Origin: Roseiarcus sp963749715
GTDB taxonomy: Bacteria; Pseudomonadota; Alphaproteobacteria; Rhizobiales; Beijerinckiaceae
Direction of reading: 5' to 3'
DNA length: 64,000 nucleotides
NCBI GenBank assembly: GCA_963749715.1
Contig: CAVVNR010000008.1
Span: forward strand, 372,001-436,000
Under the pieces are notes generated by a model. That model saw nothing but the letters and a program-made list of their open reading frames with translations, did no database searches and was not told the origin of the DNA. Numbering within the stretch: position 1 is the stretch's first letter; the number at the start of each line of letters is the position of its first letter. Below are positions 45,096 to 54,615 of the stretch, piece by piece. The position numbers and the translations under genes are program-made.

Positions 45096-47588
45096 ATGGC
45101 GCTCGACGCGTATCGAAGCAAGCGCAATTTCAAGGCGACGGCCGAACCGAGAGGACGCGAACCGCGCGAGAGCAGCAATATTTTTGTCGTACAGAAGCAC
45201 GACGCGACCCGGCTGCACTACGATTTCCGGCTGGCGCTGGACGGGGTGCTGAAGAGCTGGGCGGTGACGCGAGGCCCGAGCCTGGCGCCGGGCGAGAAGC
45301 GCCTTGCGGTCGCGGTCGAAGACCACCCGCTGGAATATGGCGATTTCGAGGGGACGATCGCCAAAGGCGAATATGGCGGGGGCTCGGTCATCCTTTGGGA
45401 CCGGGGCACATGGACGCCGATCGGCGATCCGCATCGAGGCTTGAAAAAAGGCCATCTCGAATTCGAGCTTGAGGGCCAGAAACTCAAGGGCCGCTGGCAT
45501 CTGGTCAGGATGGGCCCGAAACCGCGCGACAAGCACGAGAACTGGCTGCTGATCAAGGGTGACGATGAACACGCCCACGCCGCTCAAGACCCCGATATCC
45601 TCGAAGAGCGCCCGGAATCGGTCAAGACCGGACGGTTGATCGACGCCGTCGCCGGCGAACCTCCAGGCTGGTCGTCAAAGACCGGAAGGATCGAGCGGAC
45701 CGCGCCGGACCCTTCCGCCGTCGATGGCGCGCTCAAGGCCGCCATGCCCCGCTTCGTCGAACCGATGCTGGCGGCGCTCGCGAAGTCCCCGCCCGCCGGC
45801 GATCGCTGGCTGCACGAGGTCAAGTTCGACGGCTATCGGCTTCAGGCGCAAATCGTGGACGGCCTGGTGACGCTATGGACCAGGGGCGGGCTCGACTGGA
45901 CGGATAAATTCGGCGCCGGCGTTCAGGCGGCGCTTCGAAGCCTGCCCCTCCGCAGCGCCGCGCTCGACGGCGAGATGGTGGTGGAGAACGCGAGCGGCGT
46001 TTCCGAGTTCTCGCTGCTGCAGGCGGATTTGAGCGAGGGGCGTCACGACCGGTTCTTGTACTACGTGTTCGATTGTCTCTATCTCGACGGATACGACCTG
46101 CGCGAAGCGGCGCTGATCCGCCGCAAGGAGCTTCTCAACCGCCTGATCGACACAGGCGGCGGCGTCGTCCGCTACAGCTCCCATTTCGAGGAGGACGGCC
46201 GCTTGGTGCTCCAGCGCGCCTGCGCGCTCGGTCTTGAAGGCATCGTCTCGAAGCTCAGCCGATCCGCCTACGTCTCGGGCCGCGGCAAGAGTTGGGTGAA
46301 GTGCAAATGCTCGGCCCGGCAGGAGTTCGTCATCGCCGGCTACGTCCCTTCGACGACCGGGCGCAAAGCGATTGGCTCGCTGGTTCTCGGCGTCTATGAC
46401 GGCCCGTCGCTGCGTTACGTCGGTCGCGTCGGAACCGGTTTTTCCTCGGGCGTAGCCGAAGCGTTGCATGGGCGGCTCGAGAAGATGCGTATTCCCTCAA
46501 GTCCGTTCGCCAATCGCCTCGGCGCCAACGAGGCCCGTCAGGTTCGCTTCGTCCGGCCCGATCTGGCGGCGGAAGTCGATTTCCGCGGCTGGACGGCGGA
46601 CGGCCTTTTGCGCCAGGCGTCCTTTCAAGGTTTGCGCGACGACAAGCCGGCGCGCGAGATCGTCCGCGAGGCGAGCATGGCTTCCCCTGTCGTGCAAGAG
46701 CGTCCCGAAAGCAGCGTCACGCTGACCCATCCCGACCGTGTCTATTGGCCCGACGTGGGCCTCACCAAACAGGGCCTCGCCGACTATTACGCCGAGGTCT
46801 GGCGTCTGATCGCGCCTTTCGTCGTTTTCCGGGCGCTGGCGCTGGTGCGTTGCCCGGATGGAATCGGCGGACAGGCGTTCTTCCAGAAACATGCCTGGAA
46901 GGGGCTCAATCGCAATATCGTCCTCGTCAAAGATCCGGCGGAGTCGGAATCGCTGATCAGCATTCGCGACTTCGACGGACTGATGGCGCTCGCGCAATCC
47001 GCGGCGCTCGAAATCCATCCCTGGGGGTCGACCGTTACCGACTGGGAGCGGCCCGATATCATCGTGATGGACCTCGACCCCGGCGAGGACGTGGCCTGGC
47101 CGGCGGTCATCGCCGCGGCGCGGGAAGTTCGCTCCCGGCTGACCAGCGCCGGTCTCGCCGCCTTCGTGAAGACCTCCGGCGGCAAGGGTCTGCACGTCGT
47201 TTCGCCGATCAAGCCGAAAGCCGACTGGCCGGCCGCCAAGGCCTTCACAAAGTCGATCGCCGACGCGATGGCGGCCGACAGCCCGGAGCTTTACGTGTCG
47301 ACGATCCCGAAGGCGCGGCGGCGCGGCAAGATCCTTATCGACTATCTGCGCAACCAGCGCGGCATGACCGCCGTCGCCGCCTATTCCACCCGCGCCCGAC
47401 CCGGCGCGCCGGTCTCCATGCCGCTCGCTTGGGACGAGCTCGCGCCCGAAATCGGGCCGGCCTATTTCACCGTCCGCAATACGCCGGCGCGGCTCGCCTC
47501 GCTTGCCGCCGATCCGTGGGCGGATTTCCGCGCCAGCGCGGCGCCGATCGAGGCCCGTAAGGCGGGGAAGCCGATCCCGAAGCGGTGA
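45096..47588 (+). CDS. ligD: DNA ligase D (phosphoesterase-ligase-polymerase)
   Basis: This 830-residue LigD carries all three domains in order. The 3'-phosphoesterase (about 25-170) has QKHDATRLHYDFRLALDGVL and VEDHPLEYGDFEGTIAKGEY. The ATP-dependent ligase (about 215-520) has the adenylated lysine in EVKFDGYRLQA, LDGEMVV and GLEGIVSKLS. The primase-polymerase (about 545-830) has HPDRVYWPDVGLTKQGLADY, the metal-binding IVMDLDPGEDV and KTSGGKGLHVVSPI. It trims, fills and seals double-strand breaks with Ku. The frame is clean throughout. Its stop shares a stem-loop with the stop of the convergent second ku. Confidence 0.95.
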   Translation: MALDAYRSKRNFKATAEPRGREPRESSNIFVVQKHDATRLHYDFRLALDGVLKSWAVTRGPSLAPGEKRLAVAVEDHPLEYGDFEGTIAKGEYGGGSVILWDRGTWTPIGDPHRGLKKGHLEFELEGQKLKGRWHLVRMGPKPRDKHENWLLIKGDDEHAHAAQDPDILEERPESVKTGRLIDAVAGEPPGWSSKTGRIERTAPDPSAVDGALKAAMPRFVEPMLAALAKSPPAGDRWLHEVKFDGYRLQAQIVDGLVTLWTRGGLDWTDKFGAGVQAALRSLPLRSAALDGEMVVENASGVSEFSLLQADLSEGRHDRFLYYVFDCLYLDGYDLREAALIRRKELLNRLIDTGGGVVRYSSHFEEDGRLVLQRACALGLEGIVSKLSRSAYVSGRGKSWVKCKCSARQEFVIAGYVPSTTGRKAIGSLVLGVYDGPSLRYVGRVGTGFSSGVAEALHGRLEKMRIPSSPFANRLGANEARQVRFVRPDLAAEVDFRGWTADGLLRQASFQGLRDDKPAREIVREASMASPVVQERPESSVTLTHPDRVYWPDVGLTKQGLADYYAEVWRLIAPFVVFRALALVRCPDGIGGQAFFQKHAWKGLNRNIVLVKDPAESESLISIRDFDGLMALAQSAALEIHPWGSTVTDWERPDIIVMDLDPGEDVAWPAVIAAAREVRSRLTSAGLAAFVKTSGGKGLHVVSPIKPKADWPAAKAFTKSIADAMAADSPELYVSTIPKARRRGKILIDYLRNQRGMTAVAAYSTRARPGAPVSMPLAWDELAPEIGPAYFTVRNTPARLASLAADPWADFRASAAPIEARKAGKPIPKR

Positions 47589-47613
47589 AAGGGCGCTGTC
47601 ACGAGCGCCCTTT
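47588..47613. terminator. Stem-loop shared by the ligD and ku2 stop codons
   Basis: AAAGGGCGCT (47588-47597) pairs perfectly with AGCGCCCTTT (47604-47613) around the loop GTCACG. The first A is the last base of the ligD TGA, and the ku2 TGA (47601-47599) lies mostly in the loop, so ku2 codons form one arm. Flanking A/T is short, so termination strength is uncertain, but placement between convergent genes fits a bidirectional terminator. Confidence 0.6.
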
Positions 47614-48414
47614 CGGTTTCTTGGCGGCGGCGACGCTGCGGCGCAGCGCGTCCATGATGTTGATGACGTTGCTCGGGGGCTCAGGCTCGGCGTTCGGTTT
47701 GGCCTTGACCTTTTTCGCGCCCTTCTTCTTCGCCGCGATGATGTCGAGGAGCCGCGCCTGCACCGGATCGGCGACCATCTCCGGGCTCCAGGTTTTCTTG
47801 CGCGACTTGATCAGATCGCCGATCAGGCGCATCAGCTTCGGGTCGGGCTTCGCCTCGCGGACGGGGGCGAAATATTCGGCCGGATCGCGCACTTCGTCGC
47901 CGAACCGCAGCGACCACAGCACAATTCCGTTGCCGCGCGGCTTGAGGATCACCGCCCGTTCGCGGCGATTGAGGACCAGCCGCGATACCCCGACCATCGC
48001 GGTCGAGCGCATAGCGTCGCGAATGACGCAATAGGCCTCCTCGCCGACCGGATCGTCGGGCGTCACGTAATAGGGCGTGTCGTACCAGATCCAGTCGATG
48101 CTGTCGGCTGCGACAAAAGTCTCGATGTCGATGGTGCGGGCGCTATCGAGCATAATCAATTCAAGTTCGTCGTCTTCGAGCACGACATAGTCGTGTTCGC
48201 TGCGAGCGTAACCCTTGACCTCGTCGTCCTCATCGACCGGCCTGCCGGTCTCGGCGTCGACCGATTGGCTGAGGATTCGATGACCCGTCCGGCGGTTCAG
48301 GACATGGAAGCGAACCTTGTCCTCCTCGCTCGTCGCAGGCGTCATGGCCACTGGACAGGTGACCAATGAGAGCTTCATGTAGCCTTTCCAGAACGGACGC
48401 GAAGCCATTGACAA
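47599..48414 (-). CDS. ku: Ku protein (NHEJ), copy 2
   Basis: This 271-residue Ku starts MSMASRPFWKGYMKLSLVTC. The core includes FHVLNRRTGHRILSQSVDAE, DEDDEVKGYARSEHDYVVLE and WSPEMVADPVQARLLDIIAA, and a Lys/Ala-rich tail (AKKKGAKKVKAKPNAEPE) suits DNA-end and LigD binding. It is clearly diverged from copy 1. Multiple Ku genes are known in rhizobia, where different Ku forms act in different conditions, so heterodimer or specialised roles are possible. It is convergent with ligD and begins 10 bases after the stop of the upstream HmcES/SRAP gene, suggesting cotranscription with it. The frame is clean. Confidence 0.93.
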   Translation of the reverse strand: MSMASRPFWKGYMKLSLVTCPVAMTPATSEEDKVRFHVLNRRTGHRILSQSVDAETGRPVDEDDEVKGYARSEHDYVVLEDDELELIMLDSARTIDIETFVAADSIDWIWYDTPYYVTPDDPVGEEAYCVIRDAMRSTAMVGVSRLVLNRRERAVILKPRGNGIVLWSLRFGDEVRDPAEYFAPVREAKPDPKLMRLIGDLIKSRKKTWSPEMVADPVQARLLDIIAAKKKGAKKVKAKPNAEPEPPSNVINIMDALRRSVAAAKKPKGRS

Positions 48415-48423
48415 GTCCTTCCT

Positions 48424-49074
48424 TCAAGCGGCGACGCCGTCTTCCTTCTCGCCCTTGGCGACGACGGCGAGCGCTTCGTCCGGAAGCAACGTTTGCAGCG
48501 CAAGCGCGGCGGGCGTCTCCCCTTCGATCCAAAGATCGACCTCCGCCCTCGTCGTAAGGATCACCGGCATGGCCTTGGGGTGAATCGGCGCGACGACGGC
48601 GTTGGCGGCGGTGGTGAGAATTCCGTAGAGTTCGTGCTCGCCCTCGACCGGCGCGCTCTTCGGCCCGCGCACCCCGCGCCAGCGCGTCCAAAGGCCGGCA
48701 AACGCGAATAACGGCCGGTCCTCGCCGAGCGCAAACCAGATCGGCGTCTTACGCGGCTTGGTGTCGGCGTATTCGCAAAACGGCGTCGCCGGCGCGATGC
48801 AGCGTCAATTCCTGCTGAGCCACCCCCGCCAGTGCGGGGTCGTCACATTGCGGATGTTGGTAACCGGCCGGCCGCCGAATTGCGGCGGCCCAGGCATGCC
48901 CCAACGCGCCATGACAAGCTCGCGCTCGCCGTCCGGCCCTCGTCGCACGATCGGGGCGAGCTGATCGGGAAAGATCGCCGGAAACAGCGGCAAGTTCCCT
49001 GCGCGATCGTGTTTGACGCTGAAGAGGTCGCGGATCGCCGATTGGCCTTTGGTGAGGCTGTAGAGGTTGCACAT
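48424..49074 (-). pseudogene. HmcES/SRAP (SOS response-associated) protein with in-frame stop
   Basis: The ATG at 49074 gives MCNLYSLTKGQSAIRDLFSV with catalytic Cys2, the residue that crosslinks to abasic sites. ARWGMPGPPQFGGRPVTNIR and NVTTPHWRGWLSRN follow. A TGA at 48805-48807 interrupts the same frame, after which RCIAPATPFCEYADTKPRK, FALGEDRPLFAFAGLWTRWR, ILTTAANAVVAPIHPKAMP (active-site His) and a normal ending at 48424 continue without any shift. The full frame is exactly 217 codons, the usual SRAP length. HmcES proteins shield abasic sites in single-stranded DNA. It is adjacent to the NHEJ genes, an association I know for this family. The stop may be a point mutation or a base-call error. 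Confidence 0.85.
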
Positions 49075-49118
49075 GGCGCATTCTTTATGCCGCCACTCGC
49101 CGTGAGCGCAACGAGCGC

Positions 49119-50286
49119 CTACCCAACAGGCAAGCGCTGCTCGATGAGCTCGGCCCAGTAGGATGCGCCGGCCGGAATCGCCTCGTCGTTGAAGTCGTAA
49201 GCCGGATGATGGAGGCCTGCGCCCTCGCCGGCCCCGATCTGGATATAGGCGCCCGGACAGGCCTCGAGCATGTAGGCAAAGTCCTCGCCCCCCATGACCG
49301 CCGCCGCGTGCGGATCGACGGTCGCCGAGACGCGCCGCGCCGCCTCGACGGCGAAACCGGTCTCGGTCTCGTGATTGACCATCGCCGGATAGCCCTGCTC
49401 CCAAACGACCTCGGCGCGCCCGCCGTAGACTTCGGCCGTGTGGGCCGCGATCGCCTTGATCCGCGCCTCCGCGTATGCGCGGAGCTCGGGATCGAAGGTG
49501 CGCACGGTGCCGCGCAATTCGACTGTCTCCGGGATGACATTGTAGGCGTCGGTCGCGGTGCGAAAGCTGGTGACCGAGACGACGATCGAGTGCAGCGGGT
49601 CGGCGTTGCGCGAAACGATCGATTGCAGCGCCAAGCACGAGATGGCTTGCGATCAGCGTCGGATCGACCGTGGCATGAGGTCGCGCCGCGTGCCCTCCGC
49701 GTCCGATGACGGCGATGGTGAACGAGTTGGTCGCCGCGTAAAACGGGCCCGGCCTGATGGCGAAAGCGCCCAAAGGCAGGCTGGGCGAGTTGTGCATCCC
49801 GTAAATCTCGCGGATGCCGAAGCGGTCGATCAAGCCATCGTCGACCATCGCCTTGCCGCCCGCGCCGCCTTCCTCCGCCGGCTGGAAGATGACCGCCGCC
49901 GCGCCATCGAAGTTACGGGTTTCGGCGAGATATTTGGCGGCGCCGAGCAGCATTGCGGTATGCCCGTCGTGGCCGCAGGCATGCATGAGGCCGGGCGTCT
50001 TCGAGGCGTAAGAGAGGCCGGTCGCCTCCATGATCGGCAGCGCATCCATGTCGGCGCGGATGCCGACGACGCGGCCGCTCGTATTGCTCCGCCCCCTGAT
50101 GAGGCCGACCACCCCGGTGCGGCCGATCCCCTCCGCCACCTCGTCGCAGCCGAATTCGCGCAGCCTGGCCGCAACGACCGCCGCCGTGCGGCGGGTGTCG
50201 TACAGAAGCTCTGGATGCTCATGGAAATCGCGGCGCCATGCGGCGATCTCGTCGTGCATCTCGGCAATTCGATTCTTGACCGGCAT
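49119..50286 (-). pseudogene. M20 amidohydrolase (hippurate hydrolase type), single frameshift
   Basis: The ATG at 50286 opens MPVKNRIAEMHDEIAAWRRD then FHEHPELLYDT, the M20D family start. Metal ligands are in MHACGHDGHTAMLLGAAKYL and IFQPAEEGGAGGKAMVDDGL; the lid domain shows VIGRGGHAARPHATVDPTLI. A slip near 49638 changes frame, after which ALQSIVSRNADPLHSIVVSV, VMGGEDFAYMLEACPGAYIQ and GLHHPAYDFNDEAIPAGASY finish the enzyme at 49119. Composite length about 390 residues. Members release acyl groups from N-acyl amino acids or hippurate-like amides. It is upstream of the SRAP gene on the same strand, 44 bases away. Confidence 0.85.
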
Positions 50287-50523
50287 AACGTTCCACCGTT
50301 TCCCAAGGAGCCGCGGACGCCACACGGCGCTGCGCCCCAGCCAAAAGCCTAGCTCCGACCGCCCGGCGGTCAATCGTTTTGTGTCGGGCTAGGGCCGAAA
50401 CCTCAGGCGAACAGGCGCAAATTCAGCCGGCGAAAATTGCGCCGCCTGTACATGCGCGCCCCCTTCGGGCACAACCTACGCGTTCTCGCGCACGCGGGAC
50501 GTCACCCTCCCGGGAACGTTTGC

Positions 50524-51567
50524 ATGGCTCGCAACTCGGCGCTCGATGTCTCGGTCGGGATTATCGCCGCGATCTTGATTTCGGTCGCCGCCTATCAGGC
50601 AAGCGAGGTTTTCGCCCCGTTGGCGCTGGCCTTGTTCATCATCGCGCTGGTCTGGCCGCTGCAATCATGGCTCAAGGAGCGAATGCCAGCTCTGCTGGCG
50701 CTCGCCATCACCATGGCCGTGACGGTCGCCGCGTGCGTCGCTTTTGCGTCCCTTGTCGCATGGGGCTTTGGCCGGGTGGGCGTGTCTTTGATGGCCGATT
50801 CCGCGCGCTACCAGGCGCTCTACGAAAGCGCGATCGACTGGCTCGACGATCGCGGCATTTCAGTCGCGGGGCTATGGAGCGAGCACTTTAACGTCGGGTG
50901 GCTCGTGCACTGGGCGGGCCAGATCACCGGCCGCGTCAACACGACCCTGACTTTCTGGCTGATCGCTCTTCTTTATGTCATCCTGGGGTTAATGGAAGTC
51001 GACGATTTGCGCTGGCGCGCAATGACCTTCCTCCAGCCTGAAAGCTCCCAGATCCTTCTTCAGGGGACCGCCGCCACCGCGGTGAAAATTCGCAAGTATA
51101 TGGAGGTCCGCACGCTGATGAGCGTGGCGACCGGCGCTCTCGTCGGCGCGTTCGCCTGGGCCTCCGGGCTGAATTTCGCCCTCGAATGGGGCGTGATCGC
51201 GTTCGCGCTCAACTACATTCCGTTCATCGGCCCGTTCGTCGCTACGTTGTTTCCAACCCTGCTGGCGATGACGCAATTCGGCTCGTGGGAAGCGGTCGTC
51301 GGCGTCTTCCTTTGCCTCAACATCATCCAGTTCGTTCTCGGCAGCTATATCGAGCCGCGAGTATCCGGCGCCATGCTCGCCATGTCGCCCACAGTCGTGT
51401 TGCTCGCCGTCTTCTTGTGGACCTATCTTTGGGGCCTGTTCGGCGCGTTCATCGGCGTTCCGATCGTCATCGCCATCGTCACCTTCTGCGCCTATCATCC
51501 CTCGAGCCGTTGGGTCTCCGATCTTCTCGGTGGACCGATCGAAGAGAAGCCGCTGGAGAACGGCTAA
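50524..51567 (+). CDS. AI-2E family transporter (PerM-like permease)
   Basis: From ATG 50524 the 347-residue protein has paired N-terminal helices (SVGIIAAILISVAAYQASEV, LALALFIIALVWPLQ), a central amphipathic region, and four C-terminal helices. The hallmark motifs are FALNYIPFIGPFVATLFPTL, GSYIEPRVSGAMLAMSPTVV and LAVFLWTYLWGLFGAFIGVP. The family exports or conducts varied small molecules; the AI-2 link comes from a few members only. A longer frame to 50437 adds nonconserved residues. Its stop overlaps the end of the convergent metallophosphoesterase by 4 bases. A truncated paralogue lies at 43.6-44.0 kb, on the other side of the NHEJ block. Confidence 0.88.
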   Translation: MARNSALDVSVGIIAAILISVAAYQASEVFAPLALALFIIALVWPLQSWLKERMPALLALAITMAVTVAACVAFASLVAWGFGRVGVSLMADSARYQALYESAIDWLDDRGISVAGLWSEHFNVGWLVHWAGQITGRVNTTLTFWLIALLYVILGLMEVDDLRWRAMTFLQPESSQILLQGTAATAVKIRKYMEVRTLMSVATGALVGAFAWASGLNFALEWGVIAFALNYIPFIGPFVATLFPTLLAMTQFGSWEAVVGVFLCLNIIQFVLGSYIEPRVSGAMLAMSPTVVLLAVFLWTYLWGLFGAFIGVPIVIAIVTFCAYHPSSRWVSDLLGGPIEEKPLENG

Positions 51568-53404
51568 GCGGCGCCGGCGTTTTCGGCGGCGGCGATGTCG
51601 ATCCGCTCCGGGACCATGAGCGCGAGGCGGCCGTCCGGCCGGGGGGCGAGCGCGTGGATGTAGAAATGCGTCGGCGCGGATTGCCGCGCCATCACCGGCG
51701 ACGGGGCGGAAACGATCTTGAGCCCGCCGCAGGCGCCGATCCAGTCGACATGCCGGTGGCCGTGCATGACCACGACGCGGCCGGCATAGGGCTTCAGCAC
51801 GCGCTGAAACCAGCTGCCATTGACGAGCGCGGTGCCAATCCGCTCCGAGAACTTCGCGACCGGCATCGGATATTCGATCAGATGATGGTGAAGCGCCACG
51901 ATCCATCCGGCTTTGGGATAATGGTCGAGCGCCGCCGTCAGCCGGCGCGCCTGTCCGGCTGGAATCATCCCGAGCGCGTTGGTGAACGAGAAATTGGTGT
52001 CGGCGTTCGAGTTGAGTATGGCGACCCCGAGGCCGTCTTCTCGCGCCGGCGGCGCAATCATCGGGAATACATTGTCCCAAAGGCGCGCGAGACGGGCGGA
52101 CGCTCGAACGCCCCCCTCGTCGGCGAAGGTCTCGATCGCCTGACGATGCGGTTCGAGCGCCGCCGCCAGAGTGAGGCCTGGGCGACCGGCGCCGTCCTCG
52201 TCCATCACCCGCAGGCGGTCGCCGCCGACCGTCGCGATCGCCGACAAAGCGCGCATCTTGCGCAGACTCTTTGCCGGGCTGAAGGGCAAATCGAGACGCG
52301 CCGGGTTGGCGCGATCGACGACATTGACGTCATGGTTTCCGGGCAGAATCAGCATCCGCTTGGCAAGAACTGGATGTCCCAAAACAATGTCGAAGAACTC
52401 GGCCCATTCGGCCGAACGCCCGGCGTCGGTCATGTCGCCGGTTATGAGGACGAGGTCGAGCGGCCGGGCGGCGTGCGCCTCCTCGAGGCGCGCCATGACC
52501 CGCCTCAACCGCTCGTTGCCGCGAGGCCCGCCGCGCCCGCTCTCTATGCGGAAGCCGTAGCGCTCGCCGACGATATGGATGTCGGAAAGATGCGCCGCCC
52601 GCCAGACGCGTCCACCGGACGGCATGGCGTCGAACGCCTCGAGGTCGAGCGGCTGGTCCATGCTGGCGTCGGCGAAGCCCCAGATGAGCGAGGCCGCGGC
52701 GAGGTAGGCCGACATGATGGCGACGGCGTTGGCGAGCGTGGGCAAGATCAGGTGATGCGGCAGGGCGAGATCCGACGCCAAACCGATCCAACGCGTCGCC
52801 GGCCAAACGACGATCGCGACCAGGGCCGCGACGGCGGCGAGGAGGATTCCCGCCCCAGCGCAGCTCAGCGCCCGCACGCGCGCGAGCTCGGTCCCGCTCT
52901 TTGGCTTGAACGTTCGTTCGGCCAGATGGCGAATCGCCTCGCGGCACAGCGCATATCCGGGCTGAACGCCCAAGGCGTTGAGCGCCCAGAAATTCTCTTC
53001 CGCCGCGCGAAACAACGGCCGCCAACCGATCCAGCCCCCAGCCGATGACGGCGAGGAGGACAATCGCCGGCGCCGACGCCGGTCAATTCCAGCGATCCTG
53101 GTCAAGACGTCGCCGCCCAGGCGCTCGCGACCAGCGGCGCAAGGCCTAGCACCGCCGCGGGCAGGACGATCGACGCGGCCCACGCGAGGAGGAGCTTGGT
53201 CAAGCTGATTTCGGCCAGGAGGCTGCCGGCGATCGCGAGCAGCGACTTCTGCTTGGGGCTCGAGGCGTCATCCTCCGCGTCTCCGTCGCGGGGATCGAGG
53301 AGTGGCTTGAAGGAACCGCGCCAGGCGCGCTGCGGCTCGGATTCGGCGCTCGAGGGGATCAAGGACGGGCGCTCGCTTGGCGTCTGCGTTTTCCGGGAAG
53401 CCAA
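51564..53404 (-). pseudogene. Membrane-anchored metallophosphoesterase, N-terminal frameshifts
   Basis: The catalytic domain is intact: AAHLSDIHIVGERYGFRI (DxH), LVLITGDMTDAGRS (GDxxD), MLILPGNHDVNVVDRA (GNHD), VALHHHLIEYPM and VVVMHGHRHVDWIGACGG (GHxH). It is a two-metal calcineurin-like phosphatase or diesterase. Upstream are three helices (LSCAGAGILLAAVAALVAIV, ILPTLANAVAIMSAYLAAAS, LLAWAASIVLPAAVLGLAPL) and a polar N-terminus (SLIPSSAESEPQRAWRGSFK). Frames change near 53100 and 53040. The start is uncertain; TTG 53404 is one choice. It ends overlapping the AI-2E gene and is divergent from the RND efflux operon. Confidence 0.75.
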
Positions 53405-53505
53405 CGCCTTAGCATGCGGCGCTCCCGTTCGGTAGTAACGCTCGCGTTGCGCCGCATGCGGTTGCGCTATATGCACGCGACAACTTCCCGCGAGAGGACC
53501 GCGCC

Positions 53506-54615
53506 TTGGCCACATGCACCCCTCATTCGGCAGCGCGCGGCCTCGTCTGTGGGCTTTTCATCGCGCCCGCGGTCGCGCTTTTGCTGGCCGGCTGCAATCA
53601 GGAAGCCAAGACCGAGCCGCCTCAGCCGCGTCCCGTCCGCACCGTCACCGTGGAAAAGGGCGAGGTCGGCAATTCGGTCAAGCTCACCGGGGATATCCGC
53701 GCGGAGAACGAGGTGAACCTCGCCTTCCGCGTCGGCGGGCGGATCATCGAGCGGAAAGGCGGGGTCGGAGACAAGGTCGAGCCTGATCAGGTGCTGGCGA
53801 AGCTCGATCCGCAGGATGAACTCAACGCGCTCCGCTCGGCGCAGGCGGCCCTCGCCGCCGCGCACGCCCAGGAGGTCGAGGCGCAGGGCAATTTCGATCG
53901 TCAGAACCACCTGATGGAAAGGGGCTTCACGACTCGGGCGATTTTCGATGCGGCGACCCAGGGGCTGCAGACCGCGCAAGCGCGAGTCGACGACGCGTCC
54001 GCGCAACTCGACATCGCCCAGGACCGGGTGAGCTTCACCGAGCTTAGGGCCAACGTCTCGGGGACGATCACCGCCCGGTCCGCCGAATCGGGCGAAGTGG
54101 TGCAGGCGGGACAGCCGATCTTCACCGTCGCGCGGCAGGACGGGCGCGACGCCGTGTTCGACGTGCCGGCCCAGGTTCTCCGCGCGGCGCCGACTGATGC
54201 CACGATCACGATTGCGCTCGCCGACGACCCGTCGGTGACCGCGAAGGCGCGCGTGCGCACCGTCGATCCGCAGGCCGATCCGGTCACCCGCACTTTTCGG
54301 GTGAGGCTGAGCCTGATCGATCACCCGGAGGCGATGCGCCTGGGCGCGACCGTGACCGGCCGCCTTCAGCTCGAGGGCGGCAAGGGCATCTCGATTCCAG
54401 CCGCTGCGCTCACCTCGATCGATCGCCAGCCGGCGGTGTGGATCGTCGATCCGGCGAGCCTCACCGTTCAGCTGCGCAACGTCGAGGTTGATCGGTTCGA
54501 TCCAGCGAGCGCCGTCATCTCGCAGGGGCTCGAGCCTGGCGATGTCGTTGTGACGGCGGGCGTTCAGGCGCTGCATCCGGGCCAGAAGGTCCGGCTGCTC
54601 GGAGCGGCTTCGTGA
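53506..54615 (+). CDS. RND efflux periplasmic adaptor (membrane fusion protein)
   Basis: This 369-residue lipoprotein has the lipobox ALLLAGCNQEA. The adaptor fold follows: VRTVTVEKGEVGNSVKLTGD, the lipoyl half LAFRVGGRIIERKGGVGDKV, a coiled-coil hairpin (ALRSAQAALAAAHAQEVEAQ, TTRAIFDAATQGLQTAQARV), the second lipoyl half TELRANVSGTITARSAESGE, and beta-barrel RLGATVTGRLQLEGG. It links the inner-membrane RND pump to an outer-membrane channel. The start is TTG 53506; the stop overlaps the pump start within GTGA. No outer-membrane TolC gene or regulator is adjacent, so the pump probably borrows a channel encoded elsewhere. Confidence 0.92.
   Translation: MATCTPHSAARGLVCGLFIAPAVALLLAGCNQEAKTEPPQPRPVRTVTVEKGEVGNSVKLTGDIRAENEVNLAFRVGGRIIERKGGVGDKVEPDQVLAKLDPQDELNALRSAQAALAAAHAQEVEAQGNFDRQNHLMERGFTTRAIFDAATQGLQTAQARVDDASAQLDIAQDRVSFTELRANVSGTITARSAESGEVVQAGQPIFTVARQDGRDAVFDVPAQVLRAAPTDATITIALADDPSVTAKARVRTVDPQADPVTRTFRVRLSLIDHPEAMRLGATVTGRLQLEGGKGISIPAAALTSIDRQPAVWIVDPASLTVQLRNVEVDRFDPASAVISQGLEPGDVVVTAGVQALHPGQKVRLLGAAS

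Noticed and set aside
51186..53048. 620-codon plus-strand frame
   Set aside because: Antisense of the metallophosphoesterase plus an alternate frame of the AI-2E gene; Arg/Pro/His-rich, no motifs.
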